DNA from: Nocardioides baekrokdamisoli
GTDB lineage: Bacteria > Actinomycetota > Actinomycetes > Propionibacteriales > Nocardioidaceae
Direction of reading: 5' to 3'
DNA: 64,000 nucleotides
NCBI RefSeq assembly: GCF_003945325.1
Contig: NZ_AP019307.1
Coordinates: forward strand, 1 to 64,000
Both the position numbers and the translations under genes were made by a program. The notes beneath the pieces were generated by a model. That model did no database searches and was not told the DNA's origin. It saw nothing but the letters and a program-made list of their open reading frames with translations. Shown here piece by piece: positions 43,971-53,848 of the stretch (positions within the stretch are counted from its first letter, which is position 1; every line of letters begins with the position of its first letter).

Positions 43971-45442
43971 CGACCCCTTCTTCCTGACGTAATCGAGACT
44001 ACGCCGGTTGTCAAGACCCTTTTGTGGTTTGTGAGCGTCGAACGCAGTTTCCACCAGCACCAGAGCGCCACGATGCCGTAGAAGCCAATGATGATTAGAC
44101 CAATGACTGTATATGGAACGCTTGAGCCGAACGCTTGTACTTCGTAGCCCTTTTTGGGCAGTGCCCACCAGCTGCTGTATGCGAACGCCAAGAGTGTTAG
44201 AGCGAGAGTGGCAGCCCGTGCCTGAATCGTGGCCTGACCTCGGTTGCTTGGATGTGCGAACGTAAGGACGGGGGCAAGCGATCCTCCGATCGCCAACACA
44301 ATGAGGGTCCCGCCTGTTCCTGTGAAGAACCCAAGACTTCTACCAACTGCCAGACCGACCGCCAGGATCAGTCCCATCGCTGCTGCTAGAAACGGGCCGA
44401 GCATCGCTCCCAGCGGAAACTCTGCCCACTCGATGTAGAGGGACGGCTCACCCTCGATCGCGACCCCGTTCTCGATGTATGTGTGAGAGAAGGGGGTCGG
44501 CGCTGGTGCGTGAAGCCAAGCCGCACCTGCGATAGGTGGCGTGGAGTGTGGCGTGATTCGCGGGAGCCGCCTCGATTTCGTTCCCTTTGATGGCGGCTCC
44601 TTGACTGCGACGCTGACTGCGCGAGCGTAGGTTCCTGGCGGTGCCTCTACCTTGACGTGGTAGTTCTTCGTCCACTTCGACAACGGCACCTCGACGGTGC
44701 AGGTCACAGGGTCGTCATTGAGGAGGCGTAACAGGAATCCGGTGCGTCGCCGTTCCGAGGGATCATCGGACTCAATCGGTCTCGACGGTTCACGAGTCGT
44801 CCACGTCAATGTGCACTCGTTCGGACCCTTTGGCCAGATTTCGGCGATGATCAGGTAGGCGTCTGCGAGATGGCGGCAAAGAGACGCGAACGACTGGACC
44901 ATGGTCGGGTCAGCCGGACTTGTATAGCTTGCGGCAGGGGCCCACACATCGGCGCCGTCATCGAATAGGCGGGCTAAGGCTTGATGCGCGCGAGTCGTAT
45001 TGCCGCTGACCAACAGGAGGAAGTCTGGCTCTGACCGCTTCATGTCGGCCACGAATTCAGACTGGGATCCGTATGTTAGAGCCGCCTGAAGCCGGATGAG
45101 CTGGAGCGCCGTCTCGATGTGCTGTTGGTGGGTCATGAGCGTGACGGGGCCAGCATCGCTGGCGACATCACCGAGTGTGAGCAGCGAGCCCTTGGATCGC
45201 GAAGCGAACGGGATACGCAGCGCCTGACTTCTCGGCTCCGCGGCCGGGTCAAAGAGGCCGGGATCGGGGTGCACCCTCATGGTCGCAGTCCGGTCCAGTT
45301 CGTCCCATCCGTAGGTGATTTCCTCATGGATCGACGCCACATGCTCGCTCTGGAACAGCAGCACGCCGAGGGTAGTGAGGAGCGAGGCGGTCTCTATCGA
45401 TCTCGCTACTTTGAGTTGATTGTCCTCGGTCTGTCCTGTCAC
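43967..45442 (-). CDS. Hypothetical membrane protein, integrative element cargo
   Basis: A 491-residue protein starting at GTG (45442), 5 nt after AGGAGG. The N-terminal 350 residues are soluble, with helical TALQLIRLQAALTYGSQSEF and a beta-like section. The last 130 residues contain four hydrophobic helices (AMLGPFLAAAMGLILAVGLAVG and three more). No catalytic motif was recognised. Together with the small downstream gene it sits directly beside the integrase, as cargo. A defence or surface-exclusion role is possible; there is no direct evidence. Confidence 0.72.
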   Translation of the reverse strand: MTGQTEDNQLKVARSIETASLLTTLGVLLFQSEHVASIHEEITYGWDELDRTATMRVHPDPGLFDPAAEPRSQALRIPFASRSKGSLLTLGDVASDAGPVTLMTHQQHIETALQLIRLQAALTYGSQSEFVADMKRSEPDFLLLVSGNTTRAHQALARLFDDGADVWAPAASYTSPADPTMVQSFASLCRHLADAYLIIAEIWPKGPNECTLTWTTREPSRPIESDDPSERRRTGFLLRLLNDDPVTCTVEVPLSKWTKNYHVKVEAPPGTYARAVSVAVKEPPSKGTKSRRLPRITPHSTPPIAGAAWLHAPAPTPFSHTYIENGVAIEGEPSLYIEWAEFPLGAMLGPFLAAAMGLILAVGLAVGRSLGFFTGTGGTLIVLAIGGSLAPVLTFAHPSNRGQATIQARAATLALTLLAFAYSSWWALPKKGYEVQAFGSSVPYTVIGLIIIGFYGIVALWCWWKLRSTLTNHKRVLTTGVVSITSGRRGR

Positions 45443-45722
45443 GAGTACCTCCTCGCACGCTAGACCCGGTGTCCGGCGGCCTGTTCGACGGCAACTTCTG
45501 CTAGCTGGTGGCTGAGGGTAGCGATACATCGAAGGAGGGATTGGTAACGAAACGAGGAATGCTCGAATATGAGCCAAAGGGTGCAGCCTCCGTACACCGC
45601 GTTCGAGTCGCCTGACGTTCGACATCACATCGCGTTAGCGTCGCCAACTGTAAAGACGTCCTTGGGTGCACCACGGTCGTCGGCGCTGCTGCTTTCTCCG
45701 CAGCGTGGGCTGGTCCACATGC

Positions 45723-47066
45723 CTAAGGTGCCGCATCCCCGCGCAAACCGTGGTTGCGTATGCGGCGAGCTTCGTAAGCGCGATCTAGTGCACTCTTGGT
45801 GGAGTCGTCCGCGCCAGGCATCAGATGGGTATAGACGCGAAGCGTGAACCCAGGGTCCGAATGCCCTAGACGCTCGGACACTTCGCGGATCGAGACTCCT
45901 CCTGCGAGCAGTGTCGACGCGTAATGATGACGAAGCGCGTGCATCCCGTGGTCTCGCCTGGCCTCGATGCCGGCGGCCGTGACTGCGGGCTTCCAGATGT
46001 AGTCGTTGATGTAGTTCTTGTTCAGTGCCTTGTGCTCGCGCGAGGTAAGGATCAGCTTGACGGTGACTAGCGTTCCGTCTTTGATCCCGCTGTCTCCTCT
46101 GGGATCCGACCACGGCAATGTCACATCGACCGGCGGGAACTCGGCCAGGTACGCAGCCAACTCATCTCGCAGGTAGTTGGGAACTGGGACCTCGCGCGTC
46201 TTGCCGAACTTCGGGGGAGCGAAGTGCAACTTGGAACCCACCATCAGAACTTGGCGTTGTATGTGAACGGTGCCCTTGAACCAGTTGATGTCGGTTGTCG
46301 CCAAGCCGAACATTTCTCCCTGACGCACGCCGAGTCCACCGCCGATGGCTGCGAAGGGCCTGTACCTCGGCACCAGCTTCGATTCGATGGCGTCCACTTG
46401 TTCGCCGGTCCAGGGCACGACCTTCCTGTGCTCGACCTTGGGCCTCTCGCTCTTCAGCGAGGGTGCCGAACAAGGGTTCGATGCGATCCGCTTGTTGTCG
46501 ACAGCAAAGTTGAGGACCGCGGAGACGTTCGTCAGGACCAATCTCCGGGTGGAATTGGCGCCCGAGAGCCCGTGAAGCCAGCCGGCGATCACTTCTGGGG
46601 TAATTGCTGCCAGCGGAAGGTGACCGAGGACGGGGTAGACATGGTTCTTGAACCGGGATTCCATTTGGAGACGTGACGTCGCAGCAAGACGGCGGACCTT
46701 CAAGTAGGTCTCCGCATATGTCTGGAACGTGACCTTCCCGGATTGGTGGTCTACGTAGCGCCCTCGAGACTTGTCTGACTCGATGTCGGCCGCCTTCTGT
46801 TCGGCGTCTACTTTGCGGTCGAAGCGCAGTGTGCGCTGGCGGTTACGGTCGTCGCGAAACCGAACTTCGTAGCAGAGCTTCCCAATGCCCTGCTCTTGGT
46901 GTCGCTTGAAGATTGCATCGGGGTGTTCGGCGCGGACGGAAGTTACGTAGAGGTTCGCGTCTCCCTTCGTGTCGAACTTCTGCACATTGCGGCTTCCAAA
47001 GGCGTCGCTCGGAAGGCCCCATGCGACGACGAAGGGGCCGTACTTGATGCGTACAACGCTCGCCAT
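45723..47066 (-). CDS. Tyrosine recombinase (phage-type integrase)
   Basis: A 447-residue integrase. The N-terminal part carries an arm-binding AP2-like domain (YEVRFRDDRNRQRTLRF) and a SAM-like core-binding domain (TFQTYAETYLKVRRL). The catalytic residues are visible: Arg in GLGVRQGEMFGL, His-x-x-Arg in GMHALRHHYAS, His in RLGHSDPGF and Tyr in LRVYTHLMPG. It inserts and excises the element. An excisionase-like gene precedes it by 18 bp on the same strand. No tRNA remnant was found at either side. Confidence 0.94.
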   Translation of the reverse strand: MASVVRIKYGPFVVAWGLPSDAFGSRNVQKFDTKGDANLYVTSVRAEHPDAIFKRHQEQGIGKLCYEVRFRDDRNRQRTLRFDRKVDAEQKAADIESDKSRGRYVDHQSGKVTFQTYAETYLKVRRLAATSRLQMESRFKNHVYPVLGHLPLAAITPEVIAGWLHGLSGANSTRRLVLTNVSAVLNFAVDNKRIASNPCSAPSLKSERPKVEHRKVVPWTGEQVDAIESKLVPRYRPFAAIGGGLGVRQGEMFGLATTDINWFKGTVHIQRQVLMVGSKLHFAPPKFGKTREVPVPNYLRDELAAYLAEFPPVDVTLPWSDPRGDSGIKDGTLVTVKLILTSREHKALNKNYINDYIWKPAVTAAGIEARRDHGMHALRHHYASTLLAGGVSIREVSERLGHSDPGFTLRVYTHLMPGADDSTKSALDRAYEARRIRNHGLRGDAAP

Positions 47067-47084
47067 AGTCGGGCAACGTTATCT

Positions 47085-47381
47085 TCAGGCGGGGCGCGCG
47101 AGCACCCAGGCGCGGACACTGGTCGGGAAGAAGCGGAGGTTCTTCCCGACCTTGAACGCTGGCGGGCCAGCATTGCGGTGCCGGAGCCAATACAGAGTGT
47201 TGACCGTGATGCCTAGGTAGTTCGCCGTCTCCTCGGCAGTCCACAGGCGTTCGTCTGCGTCGCCCGCTGTTGGGGCGGCTGGCGGTGGGCCGGACACCGG
47301 TTCTACCGGACTCGACTGTGGACGCGCTTTTCGTCCACGTGGCACATGCGGAGCCACAACCGGAGGGATTGTGTCGGACAT
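47085..47381 (-). CDS. Helix-turn-helix excisionase-like protein
   Basis: A 98-residue protein. The C-terminal part is a MerR/HTH_17 domain: LWTAEETANYLGITVNTLYWL, then GPPAFKVGKNLRFFPTSV. This is the common excisionase/AlpA-type fold, placed next to the integrase, where it would control excision. The start is uncertain: ATG 47381 (MSDTIPP) is used, but in-frame starts up to 47495 exist and none has a clear ribosome-binding site. Confidence 0.8.
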   Translation of the reverse strand: MSDTIPPVVAPHVPRGRKARPQSSPVEPVSGPPPAAPTAGDADERLWTAEETANYLGITVNTLYWLRHRNAGPPAFKVGKNLRFFPTSVRAWVLARPA

Positions 47382-47684
47382 ATTGGTTTGGTGTGCGGGT
47401 ACACGTACGGGGCCGGTGGCACGCGCCGTGCGATCAGGAGACTGGGTCACATCCATACCGGGTCCGGCGGCTGCACGATCCCGCGACGGGGACAACCCGT
47501 AGCCCAGCAGATCTGGGCTGGACTACGGAGCAGAGGCGTTGCCTCAACGCACGAGGGAAACCTCCGAGGTTGCCGCACCCTTCTGCGCTCGAAGGATGCA
47601 GATAATGCCGGAGGGGGTCGATGAGGTCGCGCTGAGCGATGCCATTGGCCCCGGACGTGGACGGTTCATCTGGCCTTGATGGGC

Positions 47685-49340
47685 TCAGTTGCGAGTCGTC
47701 CGGGGCTTGGGGTAGAGGAGGGCGAGCATGGTTCCGCGGGTGTTGTCCGGTCGGACGAGGGCGTAGTGGTGGGCCTTAGCCCACGCTTCGGTTGCCTGCG
47801 TGTCGGGGTAGCGACCTTCGAGGTTGTAGAACCAAACGCGATGGTGCGGGCCGGCTGCCAGCGCCGCTCGGTCAAGTGCGGCGGCAATGGATGCGCTTGT
47901 ACCGCAGAGCGGGTAGCCAGGGAGGCCAGCGGTTCCGTCGACTGTTTCGGGGCACAGGTCCATAGTGGTCGGCCCGTTGACCAGGTAGGCCCTGAACTTC
48001 TGCTGGGTGTGGATCGAGCGAACGATGCGAACCGGTCCACCCCAGTAGTAGCCAATGGCCCAGGTCGAATCCACGTTGGCCAGGATGGCGTCCCCGGGCT
48101 GGTATCCGGCTTTGATGGAGGCAACGTCGGCCGCGGTTGGTTGCTGAGGGACCGAGTGTTGGCGACCGTCGCGTAAATGCCAGATCGCAACGCACCCGAC
48201 TAGGAGGACCGGCAGCCAGACCCCGCCGCTGCTGGCGCGGATGCGTGAGACCCAGTACGCAGTCCCAATCGCAACAGTCACGGCGTAAGCAACCGCGGCG
48301 AAGGTCATGGTGCGCTCATCAAACATCGGGTACTGCTTCATCGCGGACAGGCAACCGATTTCGAGGAGCAGCATCGGGAGAAAGGCGCCCGTCGCTGGCT
48401 GCCCAAGTCTCGCCAAGGCGATCGCAGAGGCAATCAACAGGGGGACCGCGATGACAGCCGGACCGACGCCTACGGAAGCGAACCACGCTGGCGCGAGCCC
48501 CCAGAACCAATGCCACGTCGCGACGGGGCCCTGGGACACCGGCAGGAACCAGTTGGTCCAGTAGTGCCGAAGCCCAGGGATGTTGCCATTCGCGTAGAAC
48601 TCGAAGTAGACGAAGGCAACCAGCAGGGCGGATGTGACGCCAACGGCAAAGATCTGCCGGAGGCGCTGCCAATCTCGCTGGATAAGTGCTGCCGCGCCGA
48701 GAGATGCCAGCCCTGCAACCAGCGCGAGCGCCGCGGGATTCGCGAACATGAACAGCGCGACGCCCGCTGCGGCGAGAATGCTCAAGCTCCGCCACCCCGG
48801 ACGCCTCTCCGTTCGGGCGGTCAAGGCCAGGATGAGCAGTACGCAGAATGCATCACACGTGTATTGCTTGAGGTCATTCCGCACCAGCGCTGCCGGCGAG
48901 ACCAACGCCAGCACGCCGGCGGAAACTGCGGCGATGCGCGCTGTAGTGACGCTGCGCCATGGCAGCGATCGGGCGTACCAATACGCCACCAGGACGACGA
49001 GGGCAGAGAAGGCCAGCGGGATCATTCGAGCTGAGTGCGGCACGGACGACGGAGCCAGGCGCAGGAGAAGGTCCCAGCCGATAGGAGTCGAGGCGATTAC
49101 GCCCTGAACGTTATGAAGCGGCGCCTTGATCGAGATTGCAACCCAGGCCTCGTCATTCCAATAAGGAGTGCGCAACATGTAGGCAACGTCATGGACCGCA
49201 AGAACGAGCGCCGCGAGGACTGCAGATAGTGCGATGTCGACAGCAGTCACGTCGAGAGTGCGTTGCGGTCGTATCCAGCCCGCCAGCCGCCGCGGATTGG
49301 GTACGTCGGTCGGCCCCACACGCCGCTGCATGGTGGTCAC
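47685..49340 (-). CDS. GT-C-like integral membrane protein
   Basis: A 551-residue protein starting at GTG (49340; an ATG lies 9 bp later). It has about 11 helices and a C-terminal soluble region of about 140 residues. The first outer loop reads PYWNDEAWVAISIK; an acidic pair after helix 1 (here Asp-Glu) is the catalytic feature of GT-C enzymes using polyprenyl-phosphate sugars. Resembles PMT/ArnT-like proteins; acceptor unknown. The GC content looks lower than in the polysaccharide locus. Confidence 0.78.
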   Translation of the reverse strand: MTTMQRRVGPTDVPNPRRLAGWIRPQRTLDVTAVDIALSAVLAALVLAVHDVAYMLRTPYWNDEAWVAISIKAPLHNVQGVIASTPIGWDLLLRLAPSSVPHSARMIPLAFSALVVLVAYWYARSLPWRSVTTARIAAVSAGVLALVSPAALVRNDLKQYTCDAFCVLLILALTARTERRPGWRSLSILAAAGVALFMFANPAALALVAGLASLGAAALIQRDWQRLRQIFAVGVTSALLVAFVYFEFYANGNIPGLRHYWTNWFLPVSQGPVATWHWFWGLAPAWFASVGVGPAVIAVPLLIASAIALARLGQPATGAFLPMLLLEIGCLSAMKQYPMFDERTMTFAAVAYAVTVAIGTAYWVSRIRASSGGVWLPVLLVGCVAIWHLRDGRQHSVPQQPTAADVASIKAGYQPGDAILANVDSTWAIGYYWGGPVRIVRSIHTQQKFRAYLVNGPTTMDLCPETVDGTAGLPGYPLCGTSASIAAALDRAALAAGPHHRVWFYNLEGRYPDTQATEAWAKAHHYALVRPDNTRGTMLALLYPKPRTTRN

Positions 49341-49696
49341 CGTCGACGATCTCCCCGATTCAAATCGGCGCCGCCAGACCTTTCGTTGGTTGCGCCGCCT
49401 TCAAAGATGCCGAGCGAAGGGTGCAAGTGGCGTGCGCTGTTGGGCTCATCAGTGGCTCAACTTCACGGAGAGATGAGCCGATACACCTCCTCGGAAGCAG
49501 CTGACGCGACCGCGGGCACGGGGCAGCTGTGGCCCGCAAGTGGATTGTTCGCCGCGGCGCTGAGGACCGTGTAGCGAACGCCCTGGAAGATTTGCGCATT
49601 GGCCAGAAGATGTAGACGGATCTGCATCTAAGGGCAGTCGGTGTCGATGCCATTTGGCTGAAGAGACGGATCCGGCCTCGCGCCGATCGTCGCCTC
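49341..49696. other. Divergent spacer, GT-C-like and UbiA genes
   Basis: This 356-bp region holds the promoters of the two divergent membrane-protein genes. No repeat or gene was recognised in it. Confidence 0.4.
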
Positions 49697-50578
49697 GTGG
49701 GGATTGGGGTTACGGGTCATCTAGCCCGTTCGGCACGTCGGTATATGTCGGCGTATTGGAGAGAGGCGCGGCCAGCAGTGCAGTTGGTGTTCCTGCTGCG
49801 GTTCGCAGCGGCGGCGGCGGCACTCCATCAACCCAGGCTTCGAGCCGCCGAGGGAGGTGTTGGCTGGGTGCTGGTCACTGCGGCGTTCTATGTGCTCAAC
49901 GGCGTCTCCGACGTCGCGGGGGACAGGGCCAACGGTTCAACCCGCCCACTTGCTTCAGGCTTGCTTAGCGTGCGGGGTGCCGTGGCTGGATTGATCCTCT
50001 TGGGGCTTCTCGGCGTCGCTGCGTGCTTTGGTGCTGGTCTGATGTGCGGCGAGCTTGCTTGTGTACTCGCAGTTCTCGGCGTCTGTTACTCGATTGGACC
50101 GAGGTTGAAAGAAAACGCGTTCGCCGCAGCACTGACGATCGGCGGCGGCGCGGGCCTTACATACGTGGCCGGGTGGTCCCTTAATGGCGCGCCGTCAGCG
50201 GCGCACGTGGAGTTTGCGGGGGTCCTTTCGTTCTGGATCGCCGTAGCGTGTGCGACCAAGGACTTCTCTGACGTTGAGGGCGATCGGCTCGCGGGCCGTC
50301 ATACGGTCGCAACCATGCTTGGTGTGAAGGGAGCGTCCCATCTGGTCTCTCTCTTGAGCGCCGGCGCATCGGGGGCGCTGCTGCTCACCTCCTGGCTTGC
50401 TCACTTCGAGATCGTGCCGGCGCTGCTGGTCGTCCTGGGATCTTGGGTGCTCCCGTCTGCTGGCTCCCGAGCCGCTCGTTCCACCGGCCGGCGACCGAAG
50501 CGCTCGGCCTACCGGGTATACATGGCCACGCAGTACGCGGCGAATGGCTCGATGATCGTGTTGGGATCCGCCGCGTGA
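49697..50578 (+). CDS. UbiA-family prenyltransferase
   Basis: A 293-residue membrane protein. The two Asp-rich motifs that bind the prenyl diphosphate are present: VLNGVSDVAGDRANGSTRPLA and ATKDFSDVEGDRLAGRHTVA. About eight helices are predicted. It would attach an isoprenoid chain to an aromatic or sugar acceptor. GTG at 49697 is taken as start, but ATG at 49745 (MSAYWREARP) is possible. It is followed by a two-component system. Confidence 0.87.
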   Translation: MGIGVTGHLARSARRYMSAYWREARPAVQLVFLLRFAAAAAALHQPRLRAAEGGVGWVLVTAAFYVLNGVSDVAGDRANGSTRPLASGLLSVRGAVAGLILLGLLGVAACFGAGLMCGELACVLAVLGVCYSIGPRLKENAFAAALTIGGGAGLTYVAGWSLNGAPSAAHVEFAGVLSFWIAVACATKDFSDVEGDRLAGRHTVATMLGVKGASHLVSLLSAGASGALLLTSWLAHFEIVPALLVVLGSWVLPSAGSRAARSTGRRPKRSAYRVYMATQYAANGSMIVLGSAA

Positions 50579-50614
50579 TGAACATGTGCGTTCGGGGGCG
50601 CGTCGGGAGGAGCG

Positions 50615-51652
50615 GTGGCGGCGGTGTCAGTCTCAGGGGACCCGTGGAGCAGCGCTCGCGGCAGGATGGCCGAGGACTATCTCGATCAACTTTCAAAGCG
50701 GGGCAGTCCGTTGACAATGGCCGGTGACGCAGTGCTGGACCAGTTGAGGGAACAGTTTCTGAGCGTTCTAGACGAAGCGGCTGGCGTCGTCCACGACAGC
50801 GATCGGCCCATCTCCACGACTATCGGTCGCGACCGAGCGGCAAATGGGATTCACCCCTCGGAATCGTTGGCAGCTGCACACGTCATCTTTGTGGCTGCGC
50901 TCCCAGACTTATCAAAGCATTTCGCCGCCGAAGGTCATTCCAACCCGACCGAGATGGCAGCGACACGTCTCAGTGAAGTGATTCTCAGACGAATGGCCGT
51001 TGCTGCGAAGGCCTACGTCGAGTACCTCCTCGAGAAAGCCGCGACGGCACACGCTGACGAAGCTCGACGGCTCTCGCGTGAACTTCACGACGCTGTAGGA
51101 CCTACGGTCGCTGTTGGGCTCCAAAACCTGGACCTGATCGCGCACTACCTCGAATCCGATCCAACGAAGGTCGGGGAGAAGATCCAGGCTGGTCGCGAAG
51201 CCATGCTTGAGGCGATTACCCTCGTCCGCAATCTTTCGGCCGAGACGAGATTGTCCGTGGCACCGGAAGAGCTGGCGCTGACTCTGAATGGCTACCTTTC
51301 AACGCTTGGGGCCGGTATTCGGGTGGGGCTGAACCATGACGTCGACCTCAGCAGGGTGCCGGCTCACTACGCCCGGGAGATCTTCCTCATTGTTCGCGAG
51401 GCTGTTCGGAACGCGGTCAAACACGGTGCGCCCAGCGAGGTGACGATCGATCTGCTGGTCGTCGGACCGACCTTTACTGGTGTGGTCACGGATGACGGGG
51501 TTGGTTTCGACACAACTGTGCCGACGCAGAGCGGGACCGGTCTGGCGTCGATGCATGAACGCGCTGCGTTGATCGGCGGGACCATCAACATCGAGAGCGA
51601 ACCGAGCCAGACCCGTGTGGTGCTGTCAGTGCCGCTACCGATCGGAGACTAG
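50615..51652 (+). CDS. Sensor histidine kinase, NarL-partner type
   Basis: A 345-residue kinase. The phosphoacceptor helix is DEARRLSRELHDAVGPTVAVGLQ (HisKA_3), followed by the ATPase with REAVRNAVKHG (N box), VTDDGVGFD (G1) and GTGLASMHERAALIGG (G2). The N-terminal 150 residues are soluble and of unknown fold, so it is a cytoplasmic sensor. Start uncertain, GTG used. The response regulator follows after 2 bp. Confidence 0.9.
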   Translation: MAAVSVSGDPWSSARGRMAEDYLDQLSKRGSPLTMAGDAVLDQLREQFLSVLDEAAGVVHDSDRPISTTIGRDRAANGIHPSESLAAAHVIFVAALPDLSKHFAAEGHSNPTEMAATRLSEVILRRMAVAAKAYVEYLLEKAATAHADEARRLSRELHDAVGPTVAVGLQNLDLIAHYLESDPTKVGEKIQAGREAMLEAITLVRNLSAETRLSVAPEELALTLNGYLSTLGAGIRVGLNHDVDLSRVPAHYAREIFLIVREAVRNAVKHGAPSEVTIDLLVVGPTFTGVVTDDGVGFDTTVPTQSGTGLASMHERAALIGGTINIESEPSQTRVVLSVPLPIGD

Positions 51653-51654
51653 AA

Positions 51655-52302
51655 GTGACCATTCAGGTAGTCGTTGCTGATGACCACAAGATGTTCAGGG
51701 CGGGCGTCATCGAACTCTTGCATACCTTTGACGACCTCGAGGTGGTAGGTCAGGCGTCGACTGGGGTGGAGACGTTGGCTCTGGTCCAAGACCTACAGCC
51801 TGACGTCCTGTTGCTCGACCTGGATATGCCCGACACGGTTTCAACAGGATTTGAGAGCGTTACCACAGCTGTAGCCGTAAGAACCGCGAGCCCGGGAACC
51901 AAGGTCGTCGTGTTGACGATGCACGATGACGCGGACCTTGTGCGGAAACTCATCCACGCAGGCGTCAGCAGCTACCTGGTGAAGAGCGCCGGTCGCGAGG
52001 AACTGTACGCAGCGATAGCGGCGGCCGCCCGCGATGAGAACTCCGTCATGGTCAGCGTTTCGCGGGCGACGGCCACCGCACTGTCGTCCGGACTTACGGA
52101 GGGGCCGAGCATTCTCACGGCACGCGAACACGATGTCCTGCAGTGTTTGGCGCGTGGCGGAACCAACCGCAGCATCGGACGCGAACTGCATCTGGCTGAG
52201 GCAACAATCAAGCGCCACCTGGCCACCATCTACAACAAACTGGACGCCCATACCCGCCTCGAGGTCGTTCGCAAGGCGCATGCGCTTGGCCTCCTCAGTT
52301 AG
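51655..52302 (+). CDS. NarL/FixJ response regulator
   Basis: A 215-residue protein starting at GTG. The receiver domain shows VVADDHKMFRAGVIELL with acidic pair, the phosphorylation site in DVLLLDLDMPD, Thr in VVVLTMHDD and Lys in SSYLVKSAG. The LuxR HTH is LTAREHDVLQCLARGGTNRSIGRELHLAEATIKRHL in two helices with ATIKRHLATIYNKL as recognition helix. It pairs with the kinase just upstream. Target genes are not evident; UbiA upstream is a candidate. Confidence 0.92.
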   Translation: MTIQVVVADDHKMFRAGVIELLHTFDDLEVVGQASTGVETLALVQDLQPDVLLLDLDMPDTVSTGFESVTTAVAVRTASPGTKVVVLTMHDDADLVRKLIHAGVSSYLVKSAGREELYAAIAAAARDENSVMVSVSRATATALSSGLTEGPSILTAREHDVLQCLARGGTNRSIGRELHLAEATIKRHLATIYNKLDAHTRLEVVRKAHALGLLS

Positions 52303-52747
52303 AGGTCCAGTCCAATTGTTGCGGCTGGCTGCTCGAGCATGATCCTCAAGACTTGAGCCGCTGGCTCCGGGCGTCGCCCCGAGGCGGATGACCTGTCTCT
52401 GGTCCAGAATGAGGTGCCTCCGGCAGGGGCATGTGCTTAGTCGCCACTGAGGCGTAACTCAGGCACGGCGACCGCACTCTCCGCGAGCTGGCAGCCGGGA
52501 GACGAGAAGCACCGCCGCTTCATCGCCTCTCTCAGGGGCCCTGCCTGTACGTCCGTTCACTCGCTGCCGGTGAGCGCGGCAGATGTTCCGGGAACTTGAA
52601 CAGCGTTGGGTAGCGGTCTGACGCGCTTGACTCGCCTGCCTCCCGACAGTCTGCCTCGGCGTCAGCGTGGAGCAGTTGGGTGGACAGATCGCCATTGCAT
52701 CGATCGTAATGATCGTCACTGACAAGGTTCCGGCCCGTTGGGCACCC
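52303..52747. other. Intergenic region without supported gene
   Basis: This 445-bp region between convergent genes has no supported frame; a 88-residue frame on the minus strand is low-complexity and lacks a ribosome-binding site. It could be decayed mobile DNA. Confidence 0.4.
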
Positions 52748-53158
52748 TTAGATCGGCCAACCCGTGACGTCGGGACCGAATTCGCTTATTGCGGTGAAGC
52801 ACCGGTTGCAGAAGGCGACGATGAGCGGCTCGCAGTCCCAACATCCCGGTGACCGAACGTTCTCGCAGTGGCTGCAATGCCTGGCGCGACCCGTGATCGT
52901 GGTCAGCCACTCCGCGGGTCGAAGACAAGGTGCTGCTTCAGGCGGTGTTACGGCCCAGGTCGGATCCCACATGCAGTTCCCGAAGATGACTGCGTTGCAT
53001 CGCAGCCTGGACGGATCGTCGTCGGCCCGCTCGATGACGGCAACCGCGGACTCCAGTTCCTTGACGAAGTCGTCGAGTGTGCCGTGGGAGGGGAGTGGCC
53101 GTGCGGCGGTCGTGAAGCAGCAGCACTGGGCCACGACCCGGGGCTCGGGCGAGGTCAT
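52748..53158 (-). CDS. Cysteine-rich small protein
   Basis: A 136-residue protein. ATG at 53158 is preferred because GGAG lies about 7 nt before. It contains about 12 Cys, including a CCCF cluster at residues 12-15 and HCSHCENVRSPGCWDCEP followed by FCNRCF near the C terminus. The paired Cys spacing (C-x2-C ... C-x2-C) suggests a zinc ribbon. No family recognised. A GACTATGAGTAGCA motif shared with another accessory promoter lies 22 bp upstream of the start. Confidence 0.65.
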   Translation of the reverse strand: MTSPEPRVVAQCCCFTTAARPLPSHGTLDDFVKELESAVAVIERADDDPSRLRCNAVIFGNCMWDPTWAVTPPEAAPCLRPAEWLTTITGRARHCSHCENVRSPGCWDCEPLIVAFCNRCFTAISEFGPDVTGWPI

Positions 53159-53179
53159 CGAAGTCTCCAATCGAAATAT

Positions 53180-53193
53180 TGCTACTCATAGTC
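53180..53193 (-). promoter_or_regulatory. Shared 14-bp motif GACTATGAGTAGCA
   Basis: On the minus strand this 14-mer reads toward the Cys-rich gene. The same 14-mer occurs on the plus strand at 57649-57662, upstream of the Xre-type gene. Confidence 0.45.
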
Positions 53194-53319
53194 AACGTTC
53201 CGGTTCGATGCGGATCCGTCCGTGTTCAAGTCGTCACATTTCGGTGGCCGCACTCCTGCCGCCGCGTGCGTGTGGCGACGTGGACACGGTCGCGGTCGCG
53301 TTTGCGCATGGTCTAGGGC

Positions 53320-53607
53320 ATGACGGAAGCGCGACGGTGGCGGCATGTTGGTCGCATGGAAGACCCGACCCCACTAGCTCTGCGACTCCGCCCCGGAGTA
53401 ATCAGCACCGTCTGTAAAGACATGGGGATCAGCCGGCATCGGTTGGCAAGGCGAATGGACGTCCACGCGGAGACCCTGAGGCGGGCCGACAGTGGGGAGA
53501 CCGGGAGTATCTCTGGCCGGTTCATCGCCTCGCTCATGACGGTGACCGACAAGGAATTCGACGAACTGTTCGAAATCGTCGAAGAGGGCTGGGAGCTCGC
53601 AGAGTAG
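53320..53607 (+). CDS. Small helix-turn-helix protein
   Basis: A 95-residue protein. VISTVCKDMGISRHRLARRMDVHAETLRRADSG reads like an Xre-type HTH, with a short acidic tail. ATG at 53356 (MEDPTPLALRL) would make it 83 residues; neither start has a good ribosome-binding site. It lies among accessory genes and may be a phage-type repressor. Confidence 0.6.
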   Translation: MTEARRWRHVGRMEDPTPLALRLRPGVISTVCKDMGISRHRLARRMDVHAETLRRADSGETGSISGRFIASLMTVTDKEFDELFEIVEEGWELAE

Positions 53608-53848
53608 GACGGTGCGGTGCCCCGCATTCGCGCGGTCGCATTCCCGTGGGCGGATGGACGCGTGCAATTAGGCACGCCGATTGCGCTCTAGAAATCCGTC
53701 TGTGAATTCGAACCAAGCCAACTGCGCAGGAGAGCGGACCGTCCGCTGCGCGTCATGCAATGCGAGCCCCGACGTCATCTTGTTGTGGACGCGTCCGCGC
53801 CCGTGTGAGACGACGGCGTCGGCGGGCACACGTACGGGACATTCGTCT

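Noticed and set aside
45569..45847. Short plus-strand frame downstream of the integrase gene
   Set aside because: Overlaps the integrase end on the other strand and has no ribosome-binding site or motif.
52459..52725. 88-codon minus-strand frame in the empty spacer
   Set aside because: Low-complexity translation and no start signal; may be decayed DNA but not a gene.
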